From: an uncultured Bacteroidales bacterium
GTDB lineage: Bacteria > Bacteroidota > Bacteroidia > Bacteroidales > WCHB1-69
Length of the DNA: 11,873 nt
Assembly: GCA_937901455.1 (NCBI GenBank)
Contig: CALDIA010000149.1
Coordinates: forward strand, 1 to 11,873
Reading direction: 5' to 3'
The position numbers were made by a program, and so were the translations under genes. Of the stretch, positions 1 through 7,293 are shown one piece after another. The first letter of the stretch is position 1; each line of letters starts with the position of its first letter. Under the pieces are notes generated by a model. The model saw only the letters and a list, made by a program, of their open reading frames with translations. It ran no database searches and was not told the DNA's origin.

Positions 1-52
1 CAACGTCCTTCGCGGCAAGAAGAAGTTCAGCCAGTTGAAGGCTGAGAGGTTT
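1..52 (+). repeat. Left copy of the flanking direct repeat (about 50 bp)
   Basis: The first 50 bases match 11738-11787 with two visible substitutions, in the same orientation. After that the copies diverge by small indels. Read from base 2, the repeat gives an open frame, NVLRGKKKFSQLKAERFTE, ending in TGA at 59-61. The right copy gives nearly the same peptide but reads on into the intergenic hairpin repeat. The frame could be the tail of a gene left of the window, but recurrence next to non-coding hairpins favours a dispersed repeat. The true left edge cannot be seen. Confidence 0.75.
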
Positions 53-61
53 ACGGAATGA

Positions 62-166
62 GTGTCAATATTTTAGAATCCGAGAAATTCGATGTTTCGG
101 ATAGCTGTTGGAATGAAGGTTTTAATATGCAATCAGGGGTGAAAATTCTTCAAAATAATTCAAAAA
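62..166. other. Short AT-rich intergenic stretch without a gene
   Basis: No convincing coding frame is present. A small inverted repeat (ATCCGA at 78-83, TCGGAT at 97-102) could form a weak hairpin. No T-run follows it, so it is not a convincing terminator. Confidence 0.4.
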
Positions 167-198
167 TTGTTTGGAGAAATGAAAAATTTGTATATTTG
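167..198 (+). promoter_or_regulatory. Bacteroidetes-type promoter of the RHS operon
   Basis: The sequence TATATTTG at 191-198 matches the Bacteroidetes -7 consensus TAnnTTTG. A TTG at 167-169 lies 21 bases upstream of it, within the usual spacing of the -33 element; an overlapping TTTG at 170-173 is spaced 17. Transcription would begin near 205. That gives a leader of roughly 245 nt before the first gene of the operon, or a short RNA of about 200 nt if the hairpin at 364-402 terminates. Confidence 0.6.
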
Positions 199-298
199 TG
201 GCCAACAAAATCACAATAATGATGTAGAAAAAGTAAAATAAGACATAGTAGAGATAGCGATTCGTCGTTGTTCTTGACGCCAAATTTCCACAAATTAT

Positions 299-408
299 CT
301 TACTCAAGAGCAAAGTTCGGAACCGCCGGTATGCCGGCGTGTGATGACTTGTTGGAGTAAGAGGGCGTGGAAACCCTGGTGTCAGGCAAGTGATTCCACG
401 CCATTTTT
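299..408 (+). ncRNA. Candidate structured leader RNA or small RNA (unrecognised family)
   Basis: Nested complementary segments lie between the promoter and the first gene. An outer stem CTTACTC (299-305) pairs with GAGTAAG (355-361) and encloses a 6-bp GC stem, CGCCGG (324-329) with CCGGCG (334-339), closed by a TATG loop. Immediately downstream is a 9-bp stem (364-372 with 394-402) with an inner CCTG/CAGG hairpin, then five T. No coding frame explains this much structure. I checked it by eye against SRP RNA, 6S RNA, tmRNA, cobalamin, SAM, THF and c-di-GMP riboswitches and hammerhead ribozymes and saw no match. It could be an attenuating leader for the toxin operon or a free-standing RNA of about 200 nt. 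Confidence 0.45.
364..408 (+). terminator. Terminator-like hairpin in the leader of the RHS operon
   Basis: GGCGTGGAA at 364-372 is perfectly complementary to TTCCACGCC at 394-402, and ATTTTTATT follows. The 21-nt loop contains its own small stem (CCTG 375-378 with CAGG 383-386). A GC-rich stem followed by a T-run fits intrinsic termination. Its position between promoter and first gene suggests either attenuation or the end of a separate small RNA. Confidence 0.5.
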
Positions 409-450
409 ATTGTGTTGCCGAAACAGGACAACAATAAAAACTTCATACCA

Positions 451-894
451 ATGAAAATGCAACAGATAAAGGCTTTGATGATTCTTGCGCTTATCGTTCC
501 CGCTGTGTCTGGCCTTGCACAGCAAAACGGAACGGTGACATTTGCCTATGATGCCAACGGCAATAGAGTAGCACAACAAATTGATGCAAAAGGTGGCAGC
601 CGACATATAGAAGATGGAATATGTATGTTGCCAAACCACCGTGGTTTGCAATTGCAGGCCGTCAATCTTTATCCGAACCCTACAAAAGGCAGGGTGAATA
701 TATTGATTGCCTCAAACGCTGTTGACAATCCCATCCAGATGACTGTTACAACGGTAAGCGGCTCTGTAATATTGGAGAAAGTCGTCACAACTCCATTAGA
801 GGTAATCGACCTCTCCCATCAGGTTGCGGGGATGTATTTTGTCAAGGTGGTAGTTGATGGAGAACCCCATGTTAGTAAAATCACGAAAGAATAA
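451..894 (+). CDS. Small secreted protein with one YD-like motif and a T9SS type A sorting domain
   Basis: This 147-residue protein is probably exported by Sec and then across the outer membrane by the type IX secretion system. I chose the ATG at 451 because it begins directly with a signal peptide (MK, hydrophobic core, cleavage near GLA|QQ, residue 23); an ATG at 412 would add 13 polar residues before it. After the signal is a single YD/RHS-like motif, FAYDANGNR (31-39). Residues about 71-147 form a T9SS C-terminal sorting domain, with the hallmark LYPNPTKGRV, a middle GSV strand, the DLS....GMYFVKV signature and a final VSKITKE. The next gene starts 18 bp downstream, so the two are probably co-transcribed. 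Pairing with an RHS protein that itself lacks a sorting domain suggests a role in its secretion or display, but that is inference. The alternative is that it is the relic of a longer YD-repeat protein. Confidence 0.85.
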   Translation: MKMQQIKALMILALIVPAVSGLAQQNGTVTFAYDANGNRVAQQIDAKGGSRHIEDGICMLPNHRGLQLQAVNLYPNPTKGRVNILIASNAVDNPIQMTVTTVSGSVILEKVVTTPLEVIDLSHQVAGMYFVKVVVDGEPHVSKITKE

Positions 895-912
895 CCTCAA
901 AAATGAATAACT

Positions 913-3900
913 ATGAGAAACACTTTTTACACCTTATTATTAATAGCCATTACCAATGTTGCCATTGGCCAAATGGACAATGGAATTGATGACGAAAAAG
1001 CCGATAAATATGTTGTCGGGGCTATTGGAGGCACTGTAGATGTTACGGCTTTGGGAGGGGCTTCCTATACCATTCCTATTCGACTGCCTGATGGCATCAA
1101 TGGAATGCAGCCTTCTTTATCCATTATTTATAACAGTCAGAGTGGAAATGGCTTGCTCGGATGGGGTTGGAACATTGCAGGCATCTCAGCCATCACTCGG
1201 ATAGGGCAGACGCTTTATCATGATGGATGCATGGATGGGGTAAACTTTGAGGACGATAGGTTTGCTTTGGATGGTCAGCGTTTAATGCTTGTGAATGACA
1301 GGGAATATGGAGCCAACGAGGCTGAATATAGGACAGAAATTGATGGGATGGCCAAAATTGTTTCATACACTTGCGACACCACTAACGGCCCCGCTTGCTT
1401 CAAGGTTTGGCTGCCAAACGGCAATATAGCCTACTATGGCTACAAAGCCAACACACGAATAGGCTTGCTGCAACGGAATGATGTTTGCATGTGGATGCTT
1501 GACAGCATTGTTGACCGAAACGGTAACTATGTGGCCTATCGGTATACAAAGGAATACTATTCTTGCAGGCTAAAAACCATCCTATATACGGGCAACGCAC
1601 AAGCCCAAGTTGACCCTGCTTTCATGCTGGTATTTGATTATTCCAATAGGTTTGATAAAGAAATGGCATTCGTTGGGAATAATGTATTAAGTCAGGAGAA
1701 ATTGTTGGAACGAATCAAGGTCTACAATAACGATGTGGATCGCCTACTTTGGCAGTATGATTTCAGGTATAGGGCAGGTGATGCATATAATACGCCGAAC
1801 CTTTGCAGTCGAATGGATACCATTAACTTTTCCTGCGACGGGAAACGATATAATCCAACTGTGATAAATTGGAATTTGCATGTAGGTCCTACTGAGATAA
1901 AAGACATCGATTTGGACGGACATTGCCCCACCACTGAAATGAGTGGGGTCAAGTTTACGGGCGACTTCAATGGGGATGGATATTCAGATGCCATTGGATT
2001 GAGGGAAACACCTTATAAGATGGATATATTCCTGAATAACGGCCATACTCAGGATAATAGCGTGTCTTTCAGCGAAATCGCATCTTTTGAACGAAGCCAA
2101 GATTTGGACTGGATTTATGTTGGTGACTTTGACGGAGACGGGTTGGATGACTTTATGTGTGTTATCAGAGAGCAAGGGTGGTTGTTTGACCATATAGTGT
2201 TGAAGCCGTTTATGACAAGAAAAAACGATAACGGTGAAGTTGTTTTCGTTGAATGCAATCCACTCAACAATGGTGACTTTTTGATTGGGCAGAGGAAGGA
2301 ATTGACTCTTGTTATGGGAGATTTCCTTGGCGAAAAGAAGATGTCTTTTGTTTTCCAAACGCACAAAAATAATAGAAGGCGACACATCTACATTTATTAC
2401 AATGGGGATTACTCTAACAATTGCCCCTTTGATTATCGAACCATTCCAGACTTGAATCCAGCCGCTATGCGTGCCGCCGATTTCGATGGTGACGGCAGAA
2501 CCGAGATTTGGTATTATAGTGCTCGTGAGAGTGAATGGTTCGGGAAGATTGTTAGAATGACATCCGATTTCCAATTTGAAACCGTCAACGACAGGGTGCT
2601 TGCCCGAAACGACAAGGTCTTTGTTGGTGATTTCAATGGCGACGGCCATTCGGATTTTTTGTCATTCGTAGGGAATGACAATGTATGGAAGATACATCTT
2701 TTTAAAGAAAGTCGTTTTCACTGGCAGTCATTTGACATAACTAATATAATGCCTATCGGTGATCCTGGTGACCATGGCTTCACCATTGTCGATGACAATG
2801 GGAAATACAAGGCTGTCGAGGTGGCCGACTTTAATGGCGACGGGAAGAGCGACATAGCCGCTATAGAAAATAGTGATGGTGGAGATGCAACTTTAGTCAT
2901 CCTTTTCGCTCCTTTCACTGCAAATAACTGCGCTCATAGAATATATATTTCTTTGGATGAAACGGACATTCAAAGTTCTAAACAAAAGGAGATTTGTGTC
3001 GGCAATTTTCTTGGAAGGGAATCCGTTACACTATTTAGCCGCAACAAATCATTGTCGTGTCCTCCTTTTTCTGCCCGATACTCTGTCATGGACATTACTG
3101 ATGGTTTGGGTAACAAGATCTCGTTTCGTTATGATTATTTAATGCCTGGTCGTGCTTTTTATAATATCACCCACCTCCGTCCAAGTCTCAATGACGGATG
3201 TTTTGCCGTTGCTCTCCCCTTAAAAGGGATAACATCTATATCGAAAAGCAATATTTACTGTCGAGACATCGAACAAGAATCAGTTTTCTACAGTTATCAA
3301 GATGCCATCATACACAATAGGGGAAGAGGTTTCCTAGGTTTTGAGTCTGTGATTACGTCACAAGGCTTTACCAATGGGAAAACGACTCTGCACAAGCGAC
3401 ATTTCAGCCGGAGCCATACGGGAAACCATTGTTCTTTGTTGCTGGATTATGATAGTTGTTTTGTCACACATAGAGATCATTACCATCGTTATTTAGCTGC
3501 GGTGGACAGCTATTCCTACACTAAAAAGGTACATTCAAGAAACGACAAGGTATACTTGCCAATGACTATTATGCAAATCAGCGACCAGTTCGATATTGAC
3601 AACAATGGGCAATTCCTTAACCGTACCGTAGCCAAATATTCGTATGATGGTTTGTCGCAGTACCAAAACACGGTGCATTGCGTCTCGACCGTCCAAGCCA
3701 CCGGGCTTGGCCATGGCGAAACCAATGCGGAGAACGCCGAATACAGAACCGTGACAGATTATGAGTACCAACCAGAGAATTATTCGCAATGGATTGTCAA
3801 TCGTCCATGTTCCACGAAGACTACGGTCTATAGACGAGGCGATTCCAACCATCCCTCATCCATTGCCACCTTCGATTACGGGGACGCCAACCCTTACGAA

Positions 3901-6900
3901 GTGAGGAGGCAGGTCTCTTATCCTGGCGGGAGCATTAACCCAAATGATTCTTTTGCGACATATGTCGATTATGAGTACGATGCTGTTGGAAACATTGACA
4001 TAAGCACTTCGGGCGATTTGCTTGGGACTCTCCCAACCACATTTACGGATTATGAGTATTATCCGAACTATCGCCAACAGAAAAGGCTGGTCAACCAAGC
4101 AGGCTATGAAACGAGCTATACTTATGAAAGGTATTATGGCGGGCTTGAAACCACGACCGACTGCAATGGTATAGTTACTCGTTTCTCAATTGACCCATTG
4201 GGCGTGAGTAGCCAAACAATCCGCCCTGATGGTATCGTTGCGAATTCCAATACTGACTGGGTAGGCGATTGGGATGAAATGAAGCCCGACCAAGCAAAAT
4301 ACTATACATCGACATGTTCCACGGGCAAGCCTGAGAGTAGAACCTATTATGATGCCACAGGACGTGAGTTGCGTTCGGTTACCTATGGCTTCGACGGACA
4401 GCCTATTTGTGTGGATACAAAATACAATGGATTTGGCCATGTTAAGTCGGTCTCCGAGCCTTTCTACTTTTCCAACATAGGTACTGAAAAAAGAACCGTT
4501 TATGAATACGACGGATTCCATAGGAATAACAAAACAATTGCGCCAGATGAGACCAGTGTGGAAACGACGATAGATGGTTTTACGGCCACAACGACGCATC
4601 ATCCCAAGCCTGGGTCCGACTTGCCAGAGCAGCAGACTTCGGCAACCGTCAATGCGGCGGGTTGGACCATCGAAAGCGTTGATGCCAATGGCACTGCGGT
4701 GCATTATGAATACTATCCCGACGGCAAGTTGAAATGGACGCAAATCGGTGAGGATGAAACGACCCGGATAAGCCTTGAATATGACAATGCGGGGAACAGA
4801 ATATTATTGGCAGACCCCAACTATGGGACGGTTACGAGTGTATACAACGCCTACGGCCAGCTATGCCTCAATACCGACCCGAAAGGAAACACGACGGAAT
4901 ATCTGTACGACAATCTTGGGCGCAATATTGAAAGGATTGAAACCAACGCCGAAACCAATGAGGTGGAAACCACGAATTGGTTTTATGATTGGAATGGGAA
5001 GGACCAATTGGATTATGTTCAAGGCAAGCACCAATATATCCAATACGAATACGACCAGTTAGGAAGGGTCTTGAGCATCGCGGAGCAGCGTGATACCTAT
5101 TGGGATGAACTGATTACCAACTATGAGTACGACAACCTTTCGAGGGTGAGGAAAGTGACCTATCCGACAGGTTATTCGATTCGGAAAGAATACAACGACC
5201 TCGGCTATCTCACGAAGATAAAAAGCGAGGCAGGCCTTCCGCTGTGGGAAACTATTGAGGTCAACGAGTTCGGGCAAATCAAGAGATACAAGCTCGGCGA
5301 AGACATCATAAATTCTCGAGAGTTTGACGAGTCTCATAGGTTGGAAGCGACGGTTTCGGAGGCAAATGGAGAAATTATCCAAAGTTTTTCGTACGGTTAC
5401 GATGATTTTAGTAATTTAGCCAGCCGAAAGGACGAGAAACGAGGCATGGAAGAGACCTTCTTATATGACGGCCTGAACAGGCTGACGACCATCACTTTGG
5501 ACGGGGTGGAGAGCAGTATGAAATATGACGCTTATGGGCGCATCCATTCCAAGATGGCCGACGGGCATGTCGTGTTCGGCAATGCCCAATACAACACCTA
5601 CGACGACAACGGCATGCTGAAGCCCCATGCCATCAGTGGCGCCGAAATGGAAAACATTTTGCCGGAGCTTGGCATCACTTATACGATGTTCGACAAGGCG
5701 AGCCGCATAACCGGCGGTTACATGTCGCCTACGGTAGATTTCGACTATGGTTTTGACCATCAGAGGACGAGAATGCGAGTGGAGACTTCGGACGGCTCCA
5801 TTTATGAGAAAGCATACATCGGCAACTGCGAGTTCGTCGCACACAACGGGAACGTTGAAAAGTACACATTCATTAGTGGGCCTTTGGGCGTGTTTGCCGT
5901 TGATATGTTTATGGACAATGGCTGCCATTTTTTAAACAACTTCAACTATGTCTTGAAGGACCATCTCGGAAGCTGGACAACGATTACCGACGCCGACGGG
6001 TATGTGGAGCGCGAGCAGAGCTTCGACGCATGGGGCAATGCCCGCAATGCGGAGACATGGATGGGCAGCACGACACAACGCCCAATGTTCGACCGTGGCT
6101 ATACCGGCCACGAGCATTTGTTTGATGTTGGGCTGATTAATATGAACGGCCGCATGTACGACCCGGTGATGTCGTCGTTCCTCTCGGTGGACAGCTATGT
6201 GCAGCAGCCTGACAATTCGCAGAGCTTCAACCGCTATGCCTATTGCTTGAACAACCCGTTGAAGTACACCGACCCGAGCGGGGAAATATTCGGAATAGAT
6301 GATGCTTTGGCAGCAGCTGTGATTTGCTCGATTTCAGGAGTTGTTTTCAATGGAATCGGCAATCTTTGCAATGGCAGGAACTTCTATGACGGTAGCTTTG
6401 GAGCGTTTATGGGAGGTGCTGTAGGAGGCTATGTGGGTGAAGCTGTCTCGATGTCGCTGCCGTTTGGAGGCTTCTATAATGGAGCCATATCGGGCTTTGC
6501 TGGAGGTGGCAATGGCGGTTTTGTAAGTGGTTTTACTGATTCGTTTACTTCAGGCAATCCCATGGGAGAATCACTTCTGAATGGTATGCTTTCCTCTGGC
6601 GTCGGTGCATTGAGCGGAGGCTTGTTAGGAGGACTGTCGCGAGGAATTGCGGATTATATGAATGGATATGGGTTTTGGGATGGTATTGGAGATCCACTCT
6701 ATTTCATGGTGGATGATATGCCCGATGCATATGATGCAAATCCTGAATTTGATTTGAAACGATGGCCTAATAATAGAAGTGCATATAATAGGGCCTTGAA
6801 TGATTATGCAAAAAGCGAAAAAGGGTTTCTTGGCTTTAATCCCGAAGAAGAAATGAGAACCGTTTTAAGAACGGAGGCTCCTGGATTAGCTGAAGTAAAT

Positions 6901-7293
6901 GAGCGAGGATATCTTATGACGGAGCTTGGTGAAGCCTACGGATGTACGATACCATATAGTGGTGGTAACTCAAGAGTATGTATTAGTCCTACCGTCATTG
7001 ACATGATAGGTACTGAAAAAGGCGCTTTTTTCGCAACAGTTCTTGGACATGAATATACTCATGCTTACCATAATTATGTAGGACTAATCGGGCCAACAAC
7101 AATAAACCCTCAAGATGGACCAAGCGAGCTGGAGGCTTTGAAATTCACTAGGAATTATAGTTATAGACATGGTGTTGCGAGAACGCAATTAAGTATGTAT
7201 AGATTTAATCTTCTTGACAATTGTTCTATACCAAATTCCTATGTTGTTCCCGCGAAGTATCCTTTCTCGACTTTAAACTACCCATGGCCATGA
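913..7293 (+). CDS. Secreted SpvB/YD-repeat RHS polymorphic toxin with HExxH metallopeptidase-like tip
   Basis: A 2126-residue protein with the architecture of fused TcB/TcC-like toxin shells. Order: Sec signal peptide (1-20, ending AIGQ); SpvB-like N-terminal domain (about 34-110, with the GLLGWGWNI segment); at least five FG-GAP/VCBS repeats with DFNGDG or DFDGDG cores (near 350, 404, 523, 571, 638); a middle region with RGFLGF typical of Tc/SpvB proteins; YD repeats (about 935-1650); and the RHS-associated core (about 1650-1791), ending NNPLKYTDPSGE. In relatives the YD repeats build a hollow shell and the core self-cleaves to free the tip. The tip (1792-2126) has glycine-rich hydrophobic stretches (about 1797-1925), then H2046-E2047-Y-T-H2050 and a possible third zinc ligand, E2072 or E2074. 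It lacks a T9SS tail, PAAR motif or other T6SS signature. The ATG at 913 is fixed by the signal peptide. The frame is intact throughout. The substrate is unknown. Confidence 0.9.
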   Translation: MRNTFYTLLLIAITNVAIGQMDNGIDDEKADKYVVGAIGGTVDVTALGGASYTIPIRLPDGINGMQPSLSIIYNSQSGNGLLGWGWNIAGISAITRIGQTLYHDGCMDGVNFEDDRFALDGQRLMLVNDREYGANEAEYRTEIDGMAKIVSYTCDTTNGPACFKVWLPNGNIAYYGYKANTRIGLLQRNDVCMWMLDSIVDRNGNYVAYRYTKEYYSCRLKTILYTGNAQAQVDPAFMLVFDYSNRFDKEMAFVGNNVLSQEKLLERIKVYNNDVDRLLWQYDFRYRAGDAYNTPNLCSRMDTINFSCDGKRYNPTVINWNLHVGPTEIKDIDLDGHCPTTEMSGVKFTGDFNGDGYSDAIGLRETPYKMDIFLNNGHTQDNSVSFSEIASFERSQDLDWIYVGDFDGDGLDDFMCVIREQGWLFDHIVLKPFMTRKNDNGEVVFVECNPLNNGDFLIGQRKELTLVMGDFLGEKKMSFVFQTHKNNRRRHIYIYYNGDYSNNCPFDYRTIPDLNPAAMRAADFDGDGRTEIWYYSARESEWFGKIVRMTSDFQFETVNDRVLARNDKVFVGDFNGDGHSDFLSFVGNDNVWKIHLFKESRFHWQSFDITNIMPIGDPGDHGFTIVDDNGKYKAVEVADFNGDGKSDIAAIENSDGGDATLVILFAPFTANNCAHRIYISLDETDIQSSKQKEICVGNFLGRESVTLFSRNKSLSCPPFSARYSVMDITDGLGNKISFRYDYLMPGRAFYNITHLRPSLNDGCFAVALPLKGITSISKSNIYCRDIEQESVFYSYQDAIIHNRGRGFLGFESVITSQGFTNGKTTLHKRHFSRSHTGNHCSLLLDYDSCFVTHRDHYHRYLAAVDSYSYTKKVHSRNDKVYLPMTIMQISDQFDIDNNGQFLNRTVAKYSYDGLSQYQNTVHCVSTVQATGLGHGETNAENAEYRTVTDYEYQPENYSQWIVNRPCSTKTTVYRRGDSNHPSSIATFDYGDANPYEVRRQVSYPGGSINPNDSFATYVDYEYDAVGNIDISTSGDLLGTLPTTFTDYEYYPNYRQQKRLVNQAGYETSYTYERYYGGLETTTDCNGIVTRFSIDPLGVSSQTIRPDGIVANSNTDWVGDWDEMKPDQAKYYTSTCSTGKPESRTYYDATGRELRSVTYGFDGQPICVDTKYNGFGHVKSVSEPFYFSNIGTEKRTVYEYDGFHRNNKTIAPDETSVETTIDGFTATTTHHPKPGSDLPEQQTSATVNAAGWTIESVDANGTAVHYEYYPDGKLKWTQIGEDETTRISLEYDNAGNRILLADPNYGTVTSVYNAYGQLCLNTDPKGNTTEYLYDNLGRNIERIETNAETNEVETTNWFYDWNGKDQLDYVQGKHQYIQYEYDQLGRVLSIAEQRDTYWDELITNYEYDNLSRVRKVTYPTGYSIRKEYNDLGYLTKIKSEAGLPLWETIEVNEFGQIKRYKLGEDIINSREFDESHRLEATVSEANGEIIQSFSYGYDDFSNLASRKDEKRGMEETFLYDGLNRLTTITLDGVESSMKYDAYGRIHSKMADGHVVFGNAQYNTYDDNGMLKPHAISGAEMENILPELGITYTMFDKASRITGGYMSPTVDFDYGFDHQRTRMRVETSDGSIYEKAYIGNCEFVAHNGNVEKYTFISGPLGVFAVDMFMDNGCHFLNNFNYVLKDHLGSWTTITDADGYVEREQSFDAWGNARNAETWMGSTTQRPMFDRGYTGHEHLFDVGLINMNGRMYDPVMSSFLSVDSYVQQPDNSQSFNRYAYCLNNPLKYTDPSGEIFGIDDALAAAVICSISGVVFNGIGNLCNGRNFYDGSFGAFMGGAVGGYVGEAVSMSLPFGGFYNGAISGFAGGGNGGFVSGFTDSFTSGNPMGESLLNGMLSSGVGALSGGLLGGLSRGIADYMNGYGFWDGIGDPLYFMVDDMPDAYDANPEFDLKRWPNNRSAYNRALNDYAKSEKGFLGFNPEEEMRTVLRTEAPGLAEVNERGYLMTELGEAYGCTIPYSGGNSRVCISPTVIDMIGTEKGAFFATVLGHEYTHAYHNYVGLIGPTTINPQDGPSELEALKFTRNYSYRHGVARTQLSMYRFNLLDNCSIPNSYVVPAKYPFSTLNYPWP
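6286..7290 (+). other. C-terminal toxin tip of the RHS protein (glycine-rich segment plus HExxH domain)
   Basis: This region follows the conserved DPSGE motif that ends RHS cores and encodes residues 1792-2126. Its first part is rich in Gly and small hydrophobic residues (GAFMGGAVGGYVGEAV, LSSGVGALSGGLLGGL), as in membrane-inserting or packing segments of other RHS tips. The last about 200 residues include VLGHEYTHAYHNY, a zincin-type motif, followed about 21 residues later by SELEALKF, which could supply a glutamate ligand as in gluzincins. Base composition falls from 57% GC in the core line 6181-6240 to 35% in 6781-6840 and 32% in 7141-7200, the usual mark of a swapped toxin cassette. Peptidase activity is inferred from the motif only. 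Confidence 0.7.

Noticed and set aside
299..402. Hammerhead ribozyme or SRP RNA (TGTGATGA, GAAACC and GGTGTCAGG segments)
   Set aside because: The full conserved cores (CTGATGA..GAAA with its three stems; the SRP GGAAG loop) are not present.
1984..2649. A 221-residue - strand frame inside the toxin gene
   Set aside because: It is the antisense shadow of the FG-GAP repeats; the + strand frame has clear domain signatures.
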